64,000 bases of DNA from Marisa cornuarietis (GCA_004794655.1 SMMW01000522.1:3782001-3846000), one strand, 5' to 3'. Numbered from the stretch's first letter, positions 11,596-23,025 are shown. Numbers and translations are program-made. The notes: generated by a model from the letters alone, not told the origin.

Positions 11596-11832
11596 CCACA
11601 AGATTTAAGCTTTTTTATACCTTGATAGTTTTGGTTTTTGGTTTGTTGGTGGCTTTTTGGGCCACAACACCTAATTTTACATCACTCACTCTTTTATGTT
11701 GTTCCTGCTCCTTGTGTTGGTTTTCTTAAGATGTTATGTTCCTACACATCTTAAAGCAAAAGTACTTTTCTCGCCGTGAAATAGCCCTAGTTGCTGGCAC
11801 GGTGTTAAGCACAAACAACCAACCAGCCAACC
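11596..11832 (+). repeat. I-like LINE 3' UTR and hairpin tail, copy B1
   Basis: Non-coding 3' end: a GGCCACAACACC block, a T-rich stretch, then the hairpin at 11,772-11,804 (arms CGCCGTG and CACGGTG) and an (AAAC/CAAC)n tract ending at 11,832. The same block closes the copies ending near 14,160, 50,842, 54,205 and 54,372. Confidence 0.85.
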
Positions 11833-12179
11833 GTTTTCTTGTTATGTTGTTAACATTATGTGCTGGGAGCAAGTAAGAACTACATATCATTCATCCTGCC
11901 ATATGGTATTTTATAGGCATAATGTTTACATGTTGATTCACACATTATAGATTCTTCTAGGATTCCAACTGTCTAAATCATCAAGTCCATTATGAGCAAC
12001 AGTGTCATACCTTTCCCCTGAAACAAGAAAAAAACACCAAAAGAGCAGTATTTTAATTTAGTAAATAAAGCATAAAGCATTAAATGTTTGAAGCCAATGG
12101 GCTAAAAAGTAGGACAGCCCTAGTTACAAAGGGACTAGCATGCCACAGCTCAGATATTGCTGCTCTGGGTGAAAAACAG
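11833..12179. other. Unassigned AT-rich stretch
   Basis: I see no gene, repeat or tail signature here. Confidence 0.4.
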
Positions 12180-12545
12180 GTAGCTAACAAGAGGCAGCTG
12201 ACAGGTTTGCAGTAACTACACCTTCTTCTGGAGTGGCAACAGCAAAGAAGAATGTCATCAGGCTGGCATCACCTTTGTTTTCTATCAAATCCCAACTTCT
12301 GCAGAAGCTTTTCAAGCTCCCTGAAGGCCTTATCGACCACCACTTGACCCTTTAACTACCAAAGAGAAGCAGAAACTTTGGCCACACTAATCAGTGCCTA
12401 TGTCCCAAAAATAACCAATGTGGATGACATAAAGGACAAAATTTACAAAGAATTTGATACCCTTATTGCAGAAGTCTTATAATCCAATAAGCTCATCATC
12501 CATATGGACTTCAGTGCTAGGGTAGGGGCCCACCATGATCTCTTT
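12180..12545 (+). pseudogene. RTE/CFDP2-like LINE endonuclease fragment
   Basis: Pieces in shifting frames read YTFFWSGNSKEE, a Lys-Leu-Pro-Glu-Gly block, ATLISAYVPKITNVDDIKDK, FDTLIA and SNKLIIHMDFSARVGAHH. In intact relatives the last block is LILLGDFNARVG, so the catalytic GDFN has decayed to MDFS. This is the middle of the APE-type endonuclease of the LINE group often annotated as craniofacial-development-protein-2-like. No RT follows. Confidence 0.7.
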
Positions 12546-13384
12546 GCGAATGTCATCAGCAGGTCATTGCAAAAGAACCAATTTCTTGCTCTTGATTTCC
12601 ATGCTGTACAATGACAATGTTTTATCAAAGCATTCAACATGGTCAGCAAGCTCTTTGCAATATAACTCATCAATGGACCTTTATATTTTGTCTTTTCTGT
12701 TGAAGGAATATGAGAAAAAGCATCGTGAAAAAGAGCATCAGAGGCATGGAGATGACATTGAGGCCACACGCCAGGCCCACAGCAAATACATCCAGAAGGT
12801 AGATGATTGTTAATTCTTGCTCCCATGCAAACTCTTTCTCTGTCATTTATAAGTAAAGAACCAGATAAGAATTTATTTGGCAAGTGACATTACACGAGAA
12901 ACATATCTTAAAGATGACCCCTTTTTTGACAATCACCAGTCACACACTTGCATTTGCAAGAAAAACCCACTTGCATGTAACTGTACATGACTTATCTATT
13001 CCAGTCCACAATGAACATAAACATACCCAAACATATGCGTGAATGCACGCATACACACTTTCACTATGCACAACTGGATCCTAAATCAAGGAGATGCATT
13101 CAGCATTTAGTTCTGACTCATGTCGCAACAGAAAGGCTACTGCCTTAGCAGAGAAACTGTTTCTTAGGTGAGATGTTCTAGCCATACTTGTCCTCAGAGA
13201 ACATGCAGTGAAATAAACCAACGGCTGGGTGAGGCTTGCTTCGCTGCACAAATTGGGCTAGGCATAGATCACGCCTGGAGAGGCAAACATACACAGCCAA
13301 TATTTCTGGTAGTTGTATGCACCACCCAGTCAAGTTGAATTTTCTCCTTTTCTACTTTTGGATGGCATTGCCATATTAATATTA
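12546..13384. other. Unassigned stretch
   Basis: An open frame at 12,535-12,813 has no recognisable domain. The rest shows no coding signature or clear repeat. Confidence 0.4.
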
Positions 13385-13460
13385 ATATTAAAGGTTATTT
13401 TATAGCGCCATATCCCAGCCCTAAGAGCAGGCTCATGGCGCTTTACAAATGATACTAATT
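13385..13460 (-). repeat. L2-type 3' tail motif (minus), degenerate
   Basis: Contains (TAATAT)n, then TTATAGCGCC and CCCTAAGAGCAGGCTCATGG followed by CGCTTTACA, the complement of the L2-like tail described at 7,788-7,857. Confidence 0.6.
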
Positions 13461-13929
13461 ATAACAACAATAATCATGATAGTGAGAAATTGAAGAAACC
13501 AACCAGGACGACAGGAAAGAAAAAGGGATAACGCATAGAAACGGGAATAATAATAATACAAAATTGTAGTAATACAAAATAATACAAAATATTACATGAT
13601 TGAGAATGGTTGTATACTTTCATTCACCACCCAGTAAAACCTTCCTTAGGCCAAACGTTTTTTAGCTGGCGCAGGAAGTATTATAGGGCACCACAATGCT
13701 GCCCAGACACCACATTATTATTCCAGCTAAGGTACTTTGATATGATGGTTTGAAAGAACTTGTAGTGATCTGTATGCTGCATTTCACTAGGCATTTCTGT
13801 CTCTGCCAACATTTGTATTGAGCACCCCCACTTCCCGCCAAGGTACCCTGAAGGAGAGTATAACATGGCTGCTTGCACCACTTCAGTGTTGCCAAAGGGG
13901 TTTCTGGTGTCCTACAAGTGACTCAGGGT
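13461..13929. other. Unassigned stretch before an I-like 3' tail
   Basis: AT-rich simple sequence (13,540-13,590), then unique-looking sequence with small open frames and no family signature. Confidence 0.35.
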
Positions 13930-14165
13930 TGTTTCTTTTTCCTTTGTCTTTTTCCTTTGGGCCACAACACCCATTTTTACATGTCACTCACTCTTTTATG
14001 TTGTTCCTGCTCCTCGTGCTGGTTTTTAAGATGTTATGGTTATATCACTTAGGGGTTTGTCCATAAACATCTTAAAGCAAAATTACTTCTCTTGCCGTGA
14101 TATAGCAAGAGATATAGCTTTAGTTGCTGGCAAGGCGTTAAGCACAAACAACCAACCAACCAACC
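13930..14165 (+). repeat. I-like LINE 3' UTR and hairpin tail
   Basis: Matches the 3' end of copy B1: GGGCCACAACACCC, TCACTCACTCTTTTATG, then the hairpin at 14,093-14,137 and (CCAA)n. The hairpin loop carries a short internal duplication containing GATATAG. It is a severely 5'-truncated copy of about 230 bp. An ORF1 fragment of another copy starts about 8 bp later. Confidence 0.8.
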
Positions 14166-14172
14166 AACCATT

Positions 14173-15138
14173 GCTGCCCTGACCTTGCAGGGATGTCGAA
14201 ACTTGACATCAAGTTAGAAATAGCATCCCAGGGGGTTTCTGCTGTACAGAGGGTCACCCTCAAGAAGGACGGGAAGTGGATTGATCCCAACAAACACCCA
14301 TTTTCTAACTTTCTGTTTACTCAAGATACCTGACTTCATTGAGGTTGGGTACTTACAGGTTACAGTCTCTCTTTTTATACCTTCACTGTTGTGCTGCTTC
14401 AACTGCCGGCGTTATGGTCATGGAGCCAGTTTCTGTAAGTCCCAAGCCCACTGCTTTCGCTGCAGTAGGACATGCCTGCTGCAGCTGATTGTTCCTCAAG
14501 TGCCAAGTGTGCAAACTGTGACAGGTCTCACGTTTCTTCATCCAAGGACTGCCTAAAGTGGAAGGAAGAGGCAGCCATCCAGCGTGTATGCGCGGAAGCT
14601 GGCGTCTCTTACGACGATGCTCGCCATCGCATAGTGGGTGGACCCTCATGAGCAGCTACTGTAGGCTCCACTTCCTACTCGGCAGTCGTTGCAAAACGAC
14701 CGTCAGTATCTGTGTCTATCCAGACGGACATGACATGAGTCTCTTCAGAAAGCCCTGTCTGAGTCTGTCAGGCTAAGCCTCCTCCTCCTGCAAGCAGTGG
14801 TGGCTCCCAGTCATCACAGGCACGTCAAACTCAGTGCAAGCAAACCTCACCAGTCAGACCTACATGCCAACCAGCACAAAACACGAAATCTCCAAAAGGT
14901 AAAAACACTACACAACAGACAAACAAGAAAGACACACAAGCAAAAACAAAATCACCAGACAAACTTACCCCACAACACCAAACATCTGGGGCCACTATAG
15001 CAGTAAACTCAGTCCCTGTTTTAAACCGTTTTGCCTCTCTTGGCGAGCAGGGGATGGACATGAATGAGCGACACCTTGGGTACCCTTCTCCGTCTTGCCA
15101 TCCCCTGCCCTCTCCTTCTTCTTCTCCTTCTGTAAGGC
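14173..15138 (+). pseudogene. I-like LINE ORF1 (Gag-like) with CCHC zinc knuckles
   Basis: ORF1 pieces in several frames: MSKLDIKLEIASQGVSAVQR, FIEVGYL, then knuckles CFNCRRYGHGASFCKS and CFRCS..., CANCDRSHVSSSKDCL at 14,395-14,555, and the Pro/Gln/Lys-rich C-terminal part (14,700-15,000) with FASLGEQGMDMNERH. ORF1 proteins of this type bind LINE RNA. The copy stops inside the Ser/Pro-rich end at about 15,138, before ORF2, so a deletion or rearrangement rather than ordinary 5' truncation shaped it. Confidence 0.75.
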
Positions 15139-15389
15139 CAGAAATGAACCCTCTCCTATTTGTACTTGTTTCACATCACCTTTAACACTTAAGCACCTTT
15201 TTACCTACATGCCCTGTGCTTTAGCAGGTCTGACACCAGTTTACTTATATTTATTGTATTTGTTATTTATAATAGTTATATAAAAGCTATGATAATGTAT
15301 TCTATTACTTGCTATTATTTGTATACCTTGTTTTGACATATTTCATCAACAGTTACTGTCTCATTTTCAAAAGGTGTAAATTTGTACTC

Positions 15390-15622
15390 ACAGGTTTAAA
15401 TTTTAAAAATACTGCAATTTATTTATTTTACTGGTGGCCTGTTTTGGCAGCCACAGTATCCTCTCATGGAGCTGTTTTACCTTTTGTCCCTTTTACTTAT
15501 ACCTTTTTGTCAGTTTGTTCTGTTTGCTTGATTGCTATTGTTTTATATTTGGCTGGTGTGATGTTTTAAAAAACTTTTTCACCATGATATGGCCTTTTCT
15601 GCTACATTAAACAACAAACAAA
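15390..15622 (+). repeat. Diverged I-like LINE 3' end
   Basis: A TTGGCAGCCACAGTA block, a T-rich stretch, then CACCATGATATGG, TCTGCTACATTAAAC and AACAAACAAA match the layout of the I-like tail at lower similarity. It may be the 3' end of the copy starting at 14,173, with ORF2 deleted. That link is an inference. Confidence 0.5.
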
Positions 15623-15689
15623 TTGATAGGCTTTGCTGTTAGATTTTAATTGTTTTGATATATTTATAGATTACTAATTTTTTTCTCAG

Positions 15690-15781
15690 ATTCGTGAGCA
15701 GATGATAATGCGATTTCGCATTGCATCACACCAGAAACGTCTAGAGGATATGGTCATAGAAGAGGGAGTTCCAAACATTGT
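15690..15781 (+). CDS. CC2D2A: CC2D2A exon: linker before the C2 domain
   Basis: 92 nt after TTTCTCAG, ending before GTGAGT, phase 0 to 2. It encodes IREQMIMRFRIASHQ then KRLEDMVIEEGVPNI. The ...RF...LEDMV.EE.VPNI pattern is conserved in animal CC2D2A just before the RRPL(R/K)P basic segment and the C2 domain. No preceding exon was found upstream in this window. Confidence 0.92.
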
Positions 15782-16676
15782 GTGAGTTTTATAAAAAAGT
15801 CCTAAAGTTGTATCTCATCTGTTGAAGAGAAAACTTATGGTAAAGTTAACTTTAGGGGGCAGCAAACTACCAGTGCTTTTTCTGTGACATTGACACACAC
15901 TTGTTTAAGTGAGCATTTCTTAAATTATTAACTCTGCAAACAATGTTTTCTTCTTCATTTAGTGAATCTCATTGAGAGGGGAAGTTATTTAACAGAGATA
16001 TTTCATCATAAAGTTTTATCAGCAGGCACAAATTTCTAACAAAAAGTTATATACACACAATACTCAAATGGAATATTCAAACTAATTTAATTCTATGTAC
16101 ATTTCAGATAATACTTATTTTAATGTTTGCATTTTTGCTTTTTGTAGCATAAATTCATGTCAAAATGAGTAAGCTAATACCTGTCTCTGTTGTGGCAGTA
16201 GACAGACTAAAATTCTTCTGCTTGCACATGCCCTATTGAATGATAAAAGTTACCTGTCTCTGGCACATTGTGACAAACTGTCTTGAGGGGATCAGTAGTT
16301 TTTGTCCATTATTTATCTATTTAATCTCATAAAAATGATCATTTTTTTTACAATATGGATATTTTTGCTGAAAAAGTACACGAATCATTCCCCTAATGGG
16401 AACAGAGTTTAATGTACATATCCCTGAAAAGAGTAGAATGATCTGATGGAAAACTTTCACAAACTTTTCTTCTTCTATAAAAATTCTGTTTTGGTTAAAA
16501 ATAAAAAATACTCTTTGTATAATCCTCTTTTAAATTTTTGTTTTGTAGTTATATCTAATTTCATGTCATGGTGCTGCAGCTATCTCTATTTTGATGACAA
16601 AGTGCTGCAGATATGTGATTTTTTTGGACTATAATTAGACATTGGATTGATCTTGTACCTTGTGACTCTTTTGCAG
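15782..16676. other. CC2D2A intron without recognised elements
   Basis: AT-rich intron sequence; no gene or repeat recognised. Confidence 0.5.
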
Positions 16677-16844
16677 TATGCTAGGCATCAGCCTCTTGAG
16701 GTTGTCAGAACCACGCCGTCCTCTGAAGCCACTTCGTAAAGAACGAAAGAGAGTGACAGCCCAGGCAATAAAAGGCGATGAAGTGCGACTTCTTGTCAAT
16801 GTCATTCGAGCTTCTAATGTACCAGTATCCAAGACACACACTAG
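16677..16844 (+). CDS. CC2D2A: CC2D2A exon: basic segment and first C2 strand
   Basis: 168 nt between TTTTGCAG and GTATCT. Completes a split codon (GT+T), then reads MLGISLLRLSEPRRPLKP, LRKERKRVTAQAIKGDEV and RLLVNVIRASNVPVSKTHT. The RLLVNVIRASNVPV part is the first beta strand of the C2 domain; the basic segment before it is a conserved CC2D2A feature. Ends in phase 2. Confidence 0.95.
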
Positions 16845-16850
16845 GTATCT

Positions 16851-17347
16851 TTTTTGCTTTGCTAGAAGGCTGCAACTATCAATCTGGTCTTCATCCCTGA
16901 AGGCCAGAGTATATTCCGCTGTATCCCTGGTGTGACCTTGCTGGAAATACCCTAGGTGGTGAGCTCAGTCACATCCCCTTGTGGTGGGTGGGGAGCAGAA
17001 GGAACAAAATGTGAATCATTTCAGTTATGTCTAACAACAACAATAACAAAAAAACTTTGGCAAGCACATCAGAGAGAATGAGTTGTCTTTGAACAGTGAG
17101 GATGAAGTGAGAGAAAGAGCATGTGTAAGTCTGTGGAAGGGGCTTGGCTCTGCTTTCTTGTTGTAGAGGGCACAGACCTGACCCAGCCACTCTCGTCCCT
17201 CTCGCCTTTTTGCTATAGCCAAAGGATGTAAGAATATTTTGTCTGGATTTTCTTCAGTTAAATGCCTTTGCACTGGACAATTTCTGGTCCAGAGCGAAAC
17301 CCATAAAGCTTCTGAGACCCTTCCCCGATGAGATGGAAAACAGTTTG
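16851..17347 (+). mobile_element. I-like LINE 5' UTR and ORF1 N-terminal fragment
   Basis: Parallels 63,287-63,770: TTTGCTAGAAGGCTGC, TGTATCCCTGGTG, GGTGGGTGGGGAGCAGAAGG and the N-terminal ORF1 coding with the SESEV-like acidic patch, then a GACAATTTCT block and GATGAGATGGAAAACAG. It starts 6 bp after a CC2D2A donor site and stops inside ORF1, so it is truncated at both ends. Many substitutions make it one of the older copies. Confidence 0.7.
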
Positions 17348-18400
17348 TAGTGCATGTTTAAACGATTCGATGGTGGGTAGAAGGAAGATATGGGAGGGAA
17401 AAAGAATTCTACTGTTTTGCAGCACAGTAACTAAAAATGTGACCATATGTGACTGTTCTAGTGACAAGTGTGACATACTGTGTGTACGATCATTAGACGA
17501 AAATTAGATTTGTCAGGCTGGGATATAGGGGAAGAGTAGTTCAGAGAAATAGTCAGAGCAGGAGCCTGCAAAGAAATTAAAACACAACACAGAGAGTTTT
17601 TACTGAATGCAAGAATATATAGGTGGCCAGTGGAGAAAACGAAGGAGAGGAATGACACTCTCCCATTTTCCTAGTTCTAAGTGGAGTTCTGTACTTTCTT
17701 GAGTTTATGAAGTAGGTAGCCTGCAAGCAAAGAGCTAAAATGATCAAGCCTAGATAGAACACACCCACAGACAAGAGTGTCGGCAGCGCATATAGAGAGA
17801 AAGGGTAAATGGCACCAATCTTGCATAGCTCATAATAGCCAGACTGACAGCTATAACTTGAAGAAATGGGAAGTCAGCACCACAAATACTCTTTTTTTCT
17901 CACTCTTTATCAAAATATCTGACTTCATTGAGGTCAGGTATCACAGCTGAGAGAGTGGAGGTTATGGCCCTCATTTACCACAGATAGCCGTGAAGATAAA
18001 GAGTGTAGAGGATGGGCCCCAGGACAGATGCTTGGGGCATGCGACAGAAGAATGGAAAAGGCTGGGAGGAGTAGAAGTCAATGATGACATTCTGAGGCAT
18101 CTCAGGAACCAAGAAATGGCTGTATCTTGAATGCCAAAAATGTAGAGGAACCAACTGACCAGAATGTCATGGTTGAGCAACTATACCAGCTCTCCATGCA
18201 CAGAAATTGATGGCCTTCTTTGTTCTATCCCGTCCTAACCCTTCCAACATACAGAATTGGATGACAGAATAGTTTAAAGGTGAACCCTGGCAAGACAGAA
18301 GCCAGTTTGTTGGCACCAGACGGTGAGTTTTCACAATCTCCTCTACCAGTTTCCAGCTTTCTGGAGCCACGGCTCACTTCTTATCCAGCATCAAGAGTTT
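17348..18400 (-). pseudogene. L2/CR1-like LINE RT fragments, minus strand
   Basis: Minus-strand frames at 18,180-17,971 read LNHDILVSWFLYIFGIQDT, then AISWFL and, after a shift, a SVLGPILYTLY-like block: RT palm motifs of L2/CR1 LINEs. At 17,774-17,390 a second part matches the C-terminal RT fragments at 6,741 and 31,385 (SFLSFVF, CVLISLQAPALTISLN, IFLLPTIESFKHALQ). A short I-like ORF1 piece (TGACTTCATTGAGGTCAGG) interrupts it near 17,921. Heavily decayed. Confidence 0.65.
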
Positions 18401-19356
18401 CAACATAGTACTGCAAACTAAAATTCACTTCATACATAAAATTTCCTGATATTGCCTTGTTTTAAATTGTGCTTCAATCCAACTTTCTTTGGATGCCATT
18501 TGTATTTTTGCTTAAATGATTAAGAATTCATCAGAAAATCAAATCCTGTCACAGAGAACGATATTTTTTATCTATTTACCAGCCTACAAAGTAATAACGC
18601 TAACATAATGTTATTGAGGCTGTTGCCCAACAAATCTAGCAGGTTCAAGGTACTTTATGAAGAAAACATTCATAATACAATAAAACATGGTGTATGGTGA
18701 CACCTTTCAGCTAAAACCATCTATGACAGGTATCCCCTCGTCAGAGATTCCCAAATTTTCGAAGCCAGGAACAGAGAGAGAAAGAGAAAAACTAACTTGA
18801 CAACAAATCCTACAAATGCAAAAGTGCTCACTCTTTTAATTTGGAACATTTTATTTTTATACACTTCTTTATGCAATGTGATGGATGGGAGTTAGGATTG
18901 ATTAATACACAAAATAAAGCTAAGCAGCTTAAGGGGGAAGAAGAAATCATAGCAATATCATGTATTGGCTACCTGGCAGGGTTGTGGAGGCTGCTGAACA
19001 GAACTTAAGTTCTATGCACTCTAAGATTATCATAATTTAAAATTTTTGCCTTTTTATTTTTGTAAGCATTTCAAATTGTATTAACATCCTTTACTCCCAT
19101 TCTGCTCAAGGAAAGGCATTTGCCCTAATTCAGAAAATCCGTATCTCTCTGCAGTAACAACCCTTGTGACCACAATAACTTTGACACACCGTCCACAAGT
19201 GTAAAAGTTTCTGATTTTCCGTGGAAATTTTGAATGCTTTGTGTTTTTTATTTCACATTTATAATTTTTGGCAATGATATAAAAATCTAAATTTATATCT
19301 TCTTGTGCCAGATTGTATCATAACCAATCTGCATAAAGCATAATTTTATATTTCAG
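18401..19356. other. CC2D2A intron, no element recognised
   Basis: AT-rich intron; no coding or repeat signature recognised. Confidence 0.4.
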
Positions 19357-19417
19357 TCTCACATCTGGCTTTTCAACAGCAAGAGATTTAGACAGAAAGC
19401 ATGGTATTGCTGGAGAA
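19357..19417 (+). CDS. CC2D2A: CC2D2A exon: variable loop of the C2 domain
   Basis: 61 nt between TATATTTCAG and GTGAGT. It completes the AG-split codon and encodes SLTSGFSTARDLDRKHGIAG then E. The sequence is poorly conserved; its position corresponds to the long, variable Ser-rich loop between the first two C2 strands in vertebrate CC2D2A. Identity rests on perfect splice sites and on joining both neighbours in frame. Confidence 0.8.
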
Positions 19418-19781
19418 GTGAGTATCATTGACATTTAGAAAAATAGTGTTTTTTTTGCAATGTTTTTCCGCACTGTGCTATTGTAACACCCTGGTAATGT
19501 TATTAAAGTTAGAGCTTTCTTTATTTTTATAGAGGGTACTTGGTCAAATGGCTTTGTAGCTGTCCTTTCCCTCATTGCATCACATACGCAGTATATACAC
19601 ACGTACAGTCATTTACACACGCTGACAATCACATCCCAGGGACCTGGAACCTGGGCTTGGACTTTTGTGGGGTCGACCGACATGCAAACTGGGTCACTGC
19701 CATCATGGCTTTAGGGCAGGTTGGCCATGTCACCAGAGGGGGAGGGGGAAGGATAGCTTCTGTAATGTTTGACAGGGATAA
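19418..19781. other. CC2D2A intron, unassigned
   Basis: A frame at 19,540-19,848 lacks family signatures and probably belongs to non-coding repeat sequence. Confidence 0.35.
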
Positions 19782-19852
19782 TAATAATAAAGGCAAGATT
19801 TGTATAGCGCAAACTCAAACTCATAAGGAGCATACTCGTAGCGCTTAAGAAC
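19778..19852 (-). repeat. L2-type 3' tail motif, minus strand
   Basis: ATAATAATAATAAAGGCAAG, then TTTGTATAGCGC and CGTAGCGCTTAAG is the complement of the L2-like tail with (ATT)n. The GCGC/GCGC hairpin arms are kept. Confidence 0.7.
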
Positions 19853-20014
19853 GAGAGATGAACAACATACTAGGGACAGAAGAACTAACAAATGACATAT
19901 GAACAACAGAAAGATAAACAACAATACTGATGATGAATAATAGACAAATACAAAAAAAGCAAAGAGGAATCAAGTAACAAGGACTGAGAGTATCATGATT
20001 TTACAAAAGAAGAC

Positions 20015-20575
20015 CAGAGGTAATTCTAGGATTTCAAAAAGAGGGGCCCTGGGGCCCTCTCAATGGAAAAAAGGGGGCCTTCAAATGAAACAAGGGCCCC
20101 CTCGAAACAAACATTTTCACTGCTTTTTCCGATAAATATTTGGTATACAACAAAATACTTTATTAATCACAAGAAATTTTATTATATCACAAGAAATTGA
20201 AGATTAATCACATAGATATCTTTCTCTTTTATATCAATAAATTATCATCAGTGTGATCATAGCATCCTAAATTTGCAAACTAATTAGTCTTTGTGTCTAT
20301 CTCATTGAGCTATGAGCTAATGTTTAGACACTTTTCATTTGTCTCATTAGTGCAGGAGTTTAAATGTTTCTCCTCGAGGCAACTTCTACGAGAAAACTTT
20401 ATTAGGTTTTGATGGCTGAAGCCCCCTCTCACAGCCTGCATTGTGGTATAGCATAAGGAGGCACAGCTTTCCAAGAACCAGCAAATTGGAAAATGAATCC
20501 CTGTGAAAGTCAAATAACAGTTTAAACAGCTAGTGGAATCTCTCCCATATGCCTTCTGCGTTAGTTTCTTTGACC
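20015..20575 (-). mobile_element. hAT-like transposon, right half only, minus strand
   Basis: Starts with the same TIR, CAGAGGTAATTCTAGG, as the element at 8,425-10,027 and is the reverse complement of its last ~530 bp, including the hATC remnant (GIHFPICWFLESCASLC on the minus strand, 20,513-20,310). It ends at an (AATC)n tract where a minus-strand RTE-like LINE begins. No left half was found on the other side. Confidence 0.8.
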
Positions 20576-20577
20576 AT

Positions 20578-20578
20578 G

Positions 20579-20625
<47 letters not shown>

Positions 20626-20626
20626 T
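20578..20626. repeat. (AATC)n microsatellite, 3' tail of the adjacent LINE
   Basis: About twelve AATC units. Its position directly at the 3' end of the minus-strand RTE-like ORF shows it is that element's (GATT)n tail. Confidence 0.85.
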
Positions 20627-22350
20627 TCTTCGTGCTATTTGCACATAAGGCCTCAACCAGAGCCCGCCACTGATGTCGATTGGCTGAAACCCGCTCCAAG
20701 CGACCCCATGTCCAGCCCTTTCCTTTCATCTCCCTTTCCACTGTTCTTCTCCAGGTTTCCTTTGGGCGGCCTCGTTTTCTTTGGCCGTCTGAGTCCATCG
20801 TAGGGCGATTCTGGAGAGGTCTGCTGTCTGCTGGCGGAGCACATGTCCAATCCATCGCCAACGCCTTCGTTGAACCTGCGTGGTGATGGACTCGTTTTCA
20901 GTTCTTTGGTGGAGTTCTTCATTGGTGATGGTGTTTGGCCAAAAGATGTTAAGTATGCGCCTGAGGCATCTGTTTTGGAAGACGTCAAGCCTGTTACTGA
21001 TGTTTTTGGTCATCTTCCATGATTCTGATCCATAAAGGAGGGTGCTGATCACATTTGACTTGAAGATTCTCAGCTTGGTCTTCTGGCTGATGTTTTTTGC
21101 CTTCCATGTGCTCCTGAGTGAGGCGAAGGTTTGGCTGGCTTTCGCCAGTCGGGCTCGAATCTCCACCTCCGCATCCCCGGTGTTGGACATCTTGGACCCA
21201 AGATAGATAAAACTGTCAACTTCCTCAATCTCTTCTCCGTTTAGTTTGATGTTTTCTTGGACTCTGGCGTTCACTCTCATACTTTTTGTTTTCTTTGCGC
21301 TGATCTTCAAGCCAAGGTTTCCAGCTGTTTCTGAGAAGGCATTTGTTTTCTCCTGCATGTCTTGGTGGCGGTCTGACAACAGGGCAATGTCATCAGCAAA
21401 GTCCAAGTCTTCCAGCATTGTTGTTACTGTCATAGTCATGGTCCATTTGATCCCTCTCCTCTCTCTGTCAGTGGAATTCTTCATGATCCAGTCCATGGCC
21501 AGGATGAAAAGGAACGGCGACAGAATGCAGCCCTGCTTCACCCCGTTCTGACGTTGAAGGGGGCTGTGAGCTCCGTGTAACAGACCACCTGAGATTTGAA
21601 ATCGCTGTACAGCATTCCAACGACCTGGACAAGTTTCGCAGGGACTCCATAATGCCTCAGGATCTTCCATAAGGACTCGCGGTGGATGCTGTCAAAAGCC
21701 TTCTCCAGGTCGATGAAGTTGATGTACAGTGGTGTGTTCCACTCATTGCTCTGCTCCAGAATCTGACGTAGAGTGAAAATGAGTTCAGAGCAGGATCGCC
21801 CAGGGCAAAATCCTGCTTGCTGAGGCCGGAGGTCTTTCTCAACGGTTGCTGTCAGTCTTGACAAAACAATCTTGCTGAAGACCTTGCTGGTGATGGAAAG
21901 AAGTGTTATACCCCTCCAGTTATTACAGCTCCAAGATCTCCTTTCTTGGGTAACTTGAAGATGAGCCCTGTCTTCCACGCATCTGGGATCTGTCCTGATT
22001 CCCAAACTTGCCTGAAGATTTCAGTCAACATGGGAGCTGTTACATTCACATCTGCTTTCAACATCTCTGCTGTTATTCCATCTGCCCCTGGTCTGTTCAG
22101 AACTGACTCAAAATGTTCCCTCCAGCGCTGTAGTTTTTCTGCCTCTCCCTGGACAACATTTCCGTTCATGTCCTTCACTGGTACCTCACTGTTTTTTAAC
22201 CTGTTTAGCTGTTTATTGATTTTATACAGTGTCTTCAGGTCATTTTTTCCTGCTGCTTCTTCTGGTCAATATCCCTGTAGATTAGCAGACTCTACAGCAC
22301 AATCTTGCCATAGGCAAACTCAATATGCTGTGCGGAAACTGAACAAATAG
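20627..22350 (-). pseudogene. RTE/CFDP2-like LINE, 5'-truncated, subfamily with (GATT)n tail
   Basis: Minus-strand reading: about 22,350-22,180 is linker (LKTLYKINKQLNRL), then VKDMNGNVVQGEAEKLQRW, NWRGITLL, PQQAGFCPGRSC, FIDLEKAFDSIHR, GVKQGCILSPFLF and LDFADDIALL (catalytic FADD near 21,400), followed by FIYLGSKMSNTG, LLYGSESWK, RWRWIGHVLR and the C-terminal RHQWRALVEALCA. One frameshift near 21,960 and another near 21,540 break it; a third lies near 20,800. The endonuclease is missing, as expected for 5' truncation. Confidence 0.85.
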
Positions 22351-22847
22351 CACAACAGCATTATGCAGAGCAACATTTCAGGTATTCCACAGTCAAGGGT
22401 TGGTTAAGAAAGATTCAAACGCGATAGCATCTTCAAAACACACATGTAGCAGGACAACATAAAACCACAAATCCTTGATAAAATACACTCATCATCAGCA
22501 ACACAGTTGAAGAGTAGAGATCCAAGATCTGTTCTGCAGAAATTGCAGCCATAAAGCACAGGCTCGAAAAAGTGAAAAATTTCAGTGAAGTAGGCACAAG
22601 TAATCCAAATGATGCAGATCTAAACTATGGCAAGATGGAGCAAATATTACAGTGGAATAAAAAAAATGCTCTAGAAAATTGAGACAAGCTGCAAAGACAC
22701 AGAAACCAATCCAGAAACATAGATAATGATGTCGCAAATTCCCTGATCACTAGTACACTCAAAACCTGACGCAGATAAACTGGCCAAGTAAGTAGCAAGA
22801 GCACTGGTGTCAGAATCCAGAGGCATGTTAGTTTTATACCCTGATGG
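22351..22847. other. CC2D2A intron, unassigned
   Basis: No gene or repeat recognised. Confidence 0.35.
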
Positions 22848-23025
22848 TGCAGCAAACTTCCCTCAGTCACCTCAGCTATAGAACAGGTACAGATTCCTTA
22901 GAGATTTGGGGAAGGTAAGGCCACAAGGGAAAGGAGTGCATCACTCTCACTAATAAAGCTGCTGCAAGAAGTGTGGGCTCTACCACCTCACTCCACAGTG
23001 ACCCCAAGGTTACTACCTTTACCTT
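22848..23025 (+). repeat. SINE body, diverged copy without its tRNA head
   Basis: Shares the order GCAGCAAACTTCCC, GGTAC, TTTGGGGAAGGTAAGG, CACCTCACTCC and TACCTTTACCTT with the full SINE at 40,862-41,130. The tRNA-like promoter part is absent. Confidence 0.7.

Larger units (their letters stand above)
5300..11832 (+). mobile_element. I-like LINE, subfamily B, copy B1, interrupted by nested insertions
   Basis: The copy begins inside the ORF1 C-terminal region (about 5,300), continues through ORF2, and ends in the family 3' tail with a CGCCGTG hairpin arm and (CAAC)n at 11,772-11,832. It is interrupted by an L2-like LINE fragment (6,741-7,857, itself carrying a 509-bp MITE) and by a hAT element (8,425-10,027). 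Reading across the two insertions restores the order seen in uninterrupted copies: 6,740 joins 7,858 with a short loss, and 8,424 joins 10,034. A further deletion near 10,850 removes the RT C-terminal region. Confidence 0.85.

Noticed and set aside
14395..14560. A host CCHC zinc-finger gene
   Set aside because: The same knuckle order occurs in at least two other places followed by LINE endonuclease coding, so it is LINE ORF1.
20578..20626. A CRISPR-like or satellite array
   Set aside because: It is a simple 4-bp microsatellite directly at the 3' end of an RTE-like LINE, i.e. the LINE's tail.
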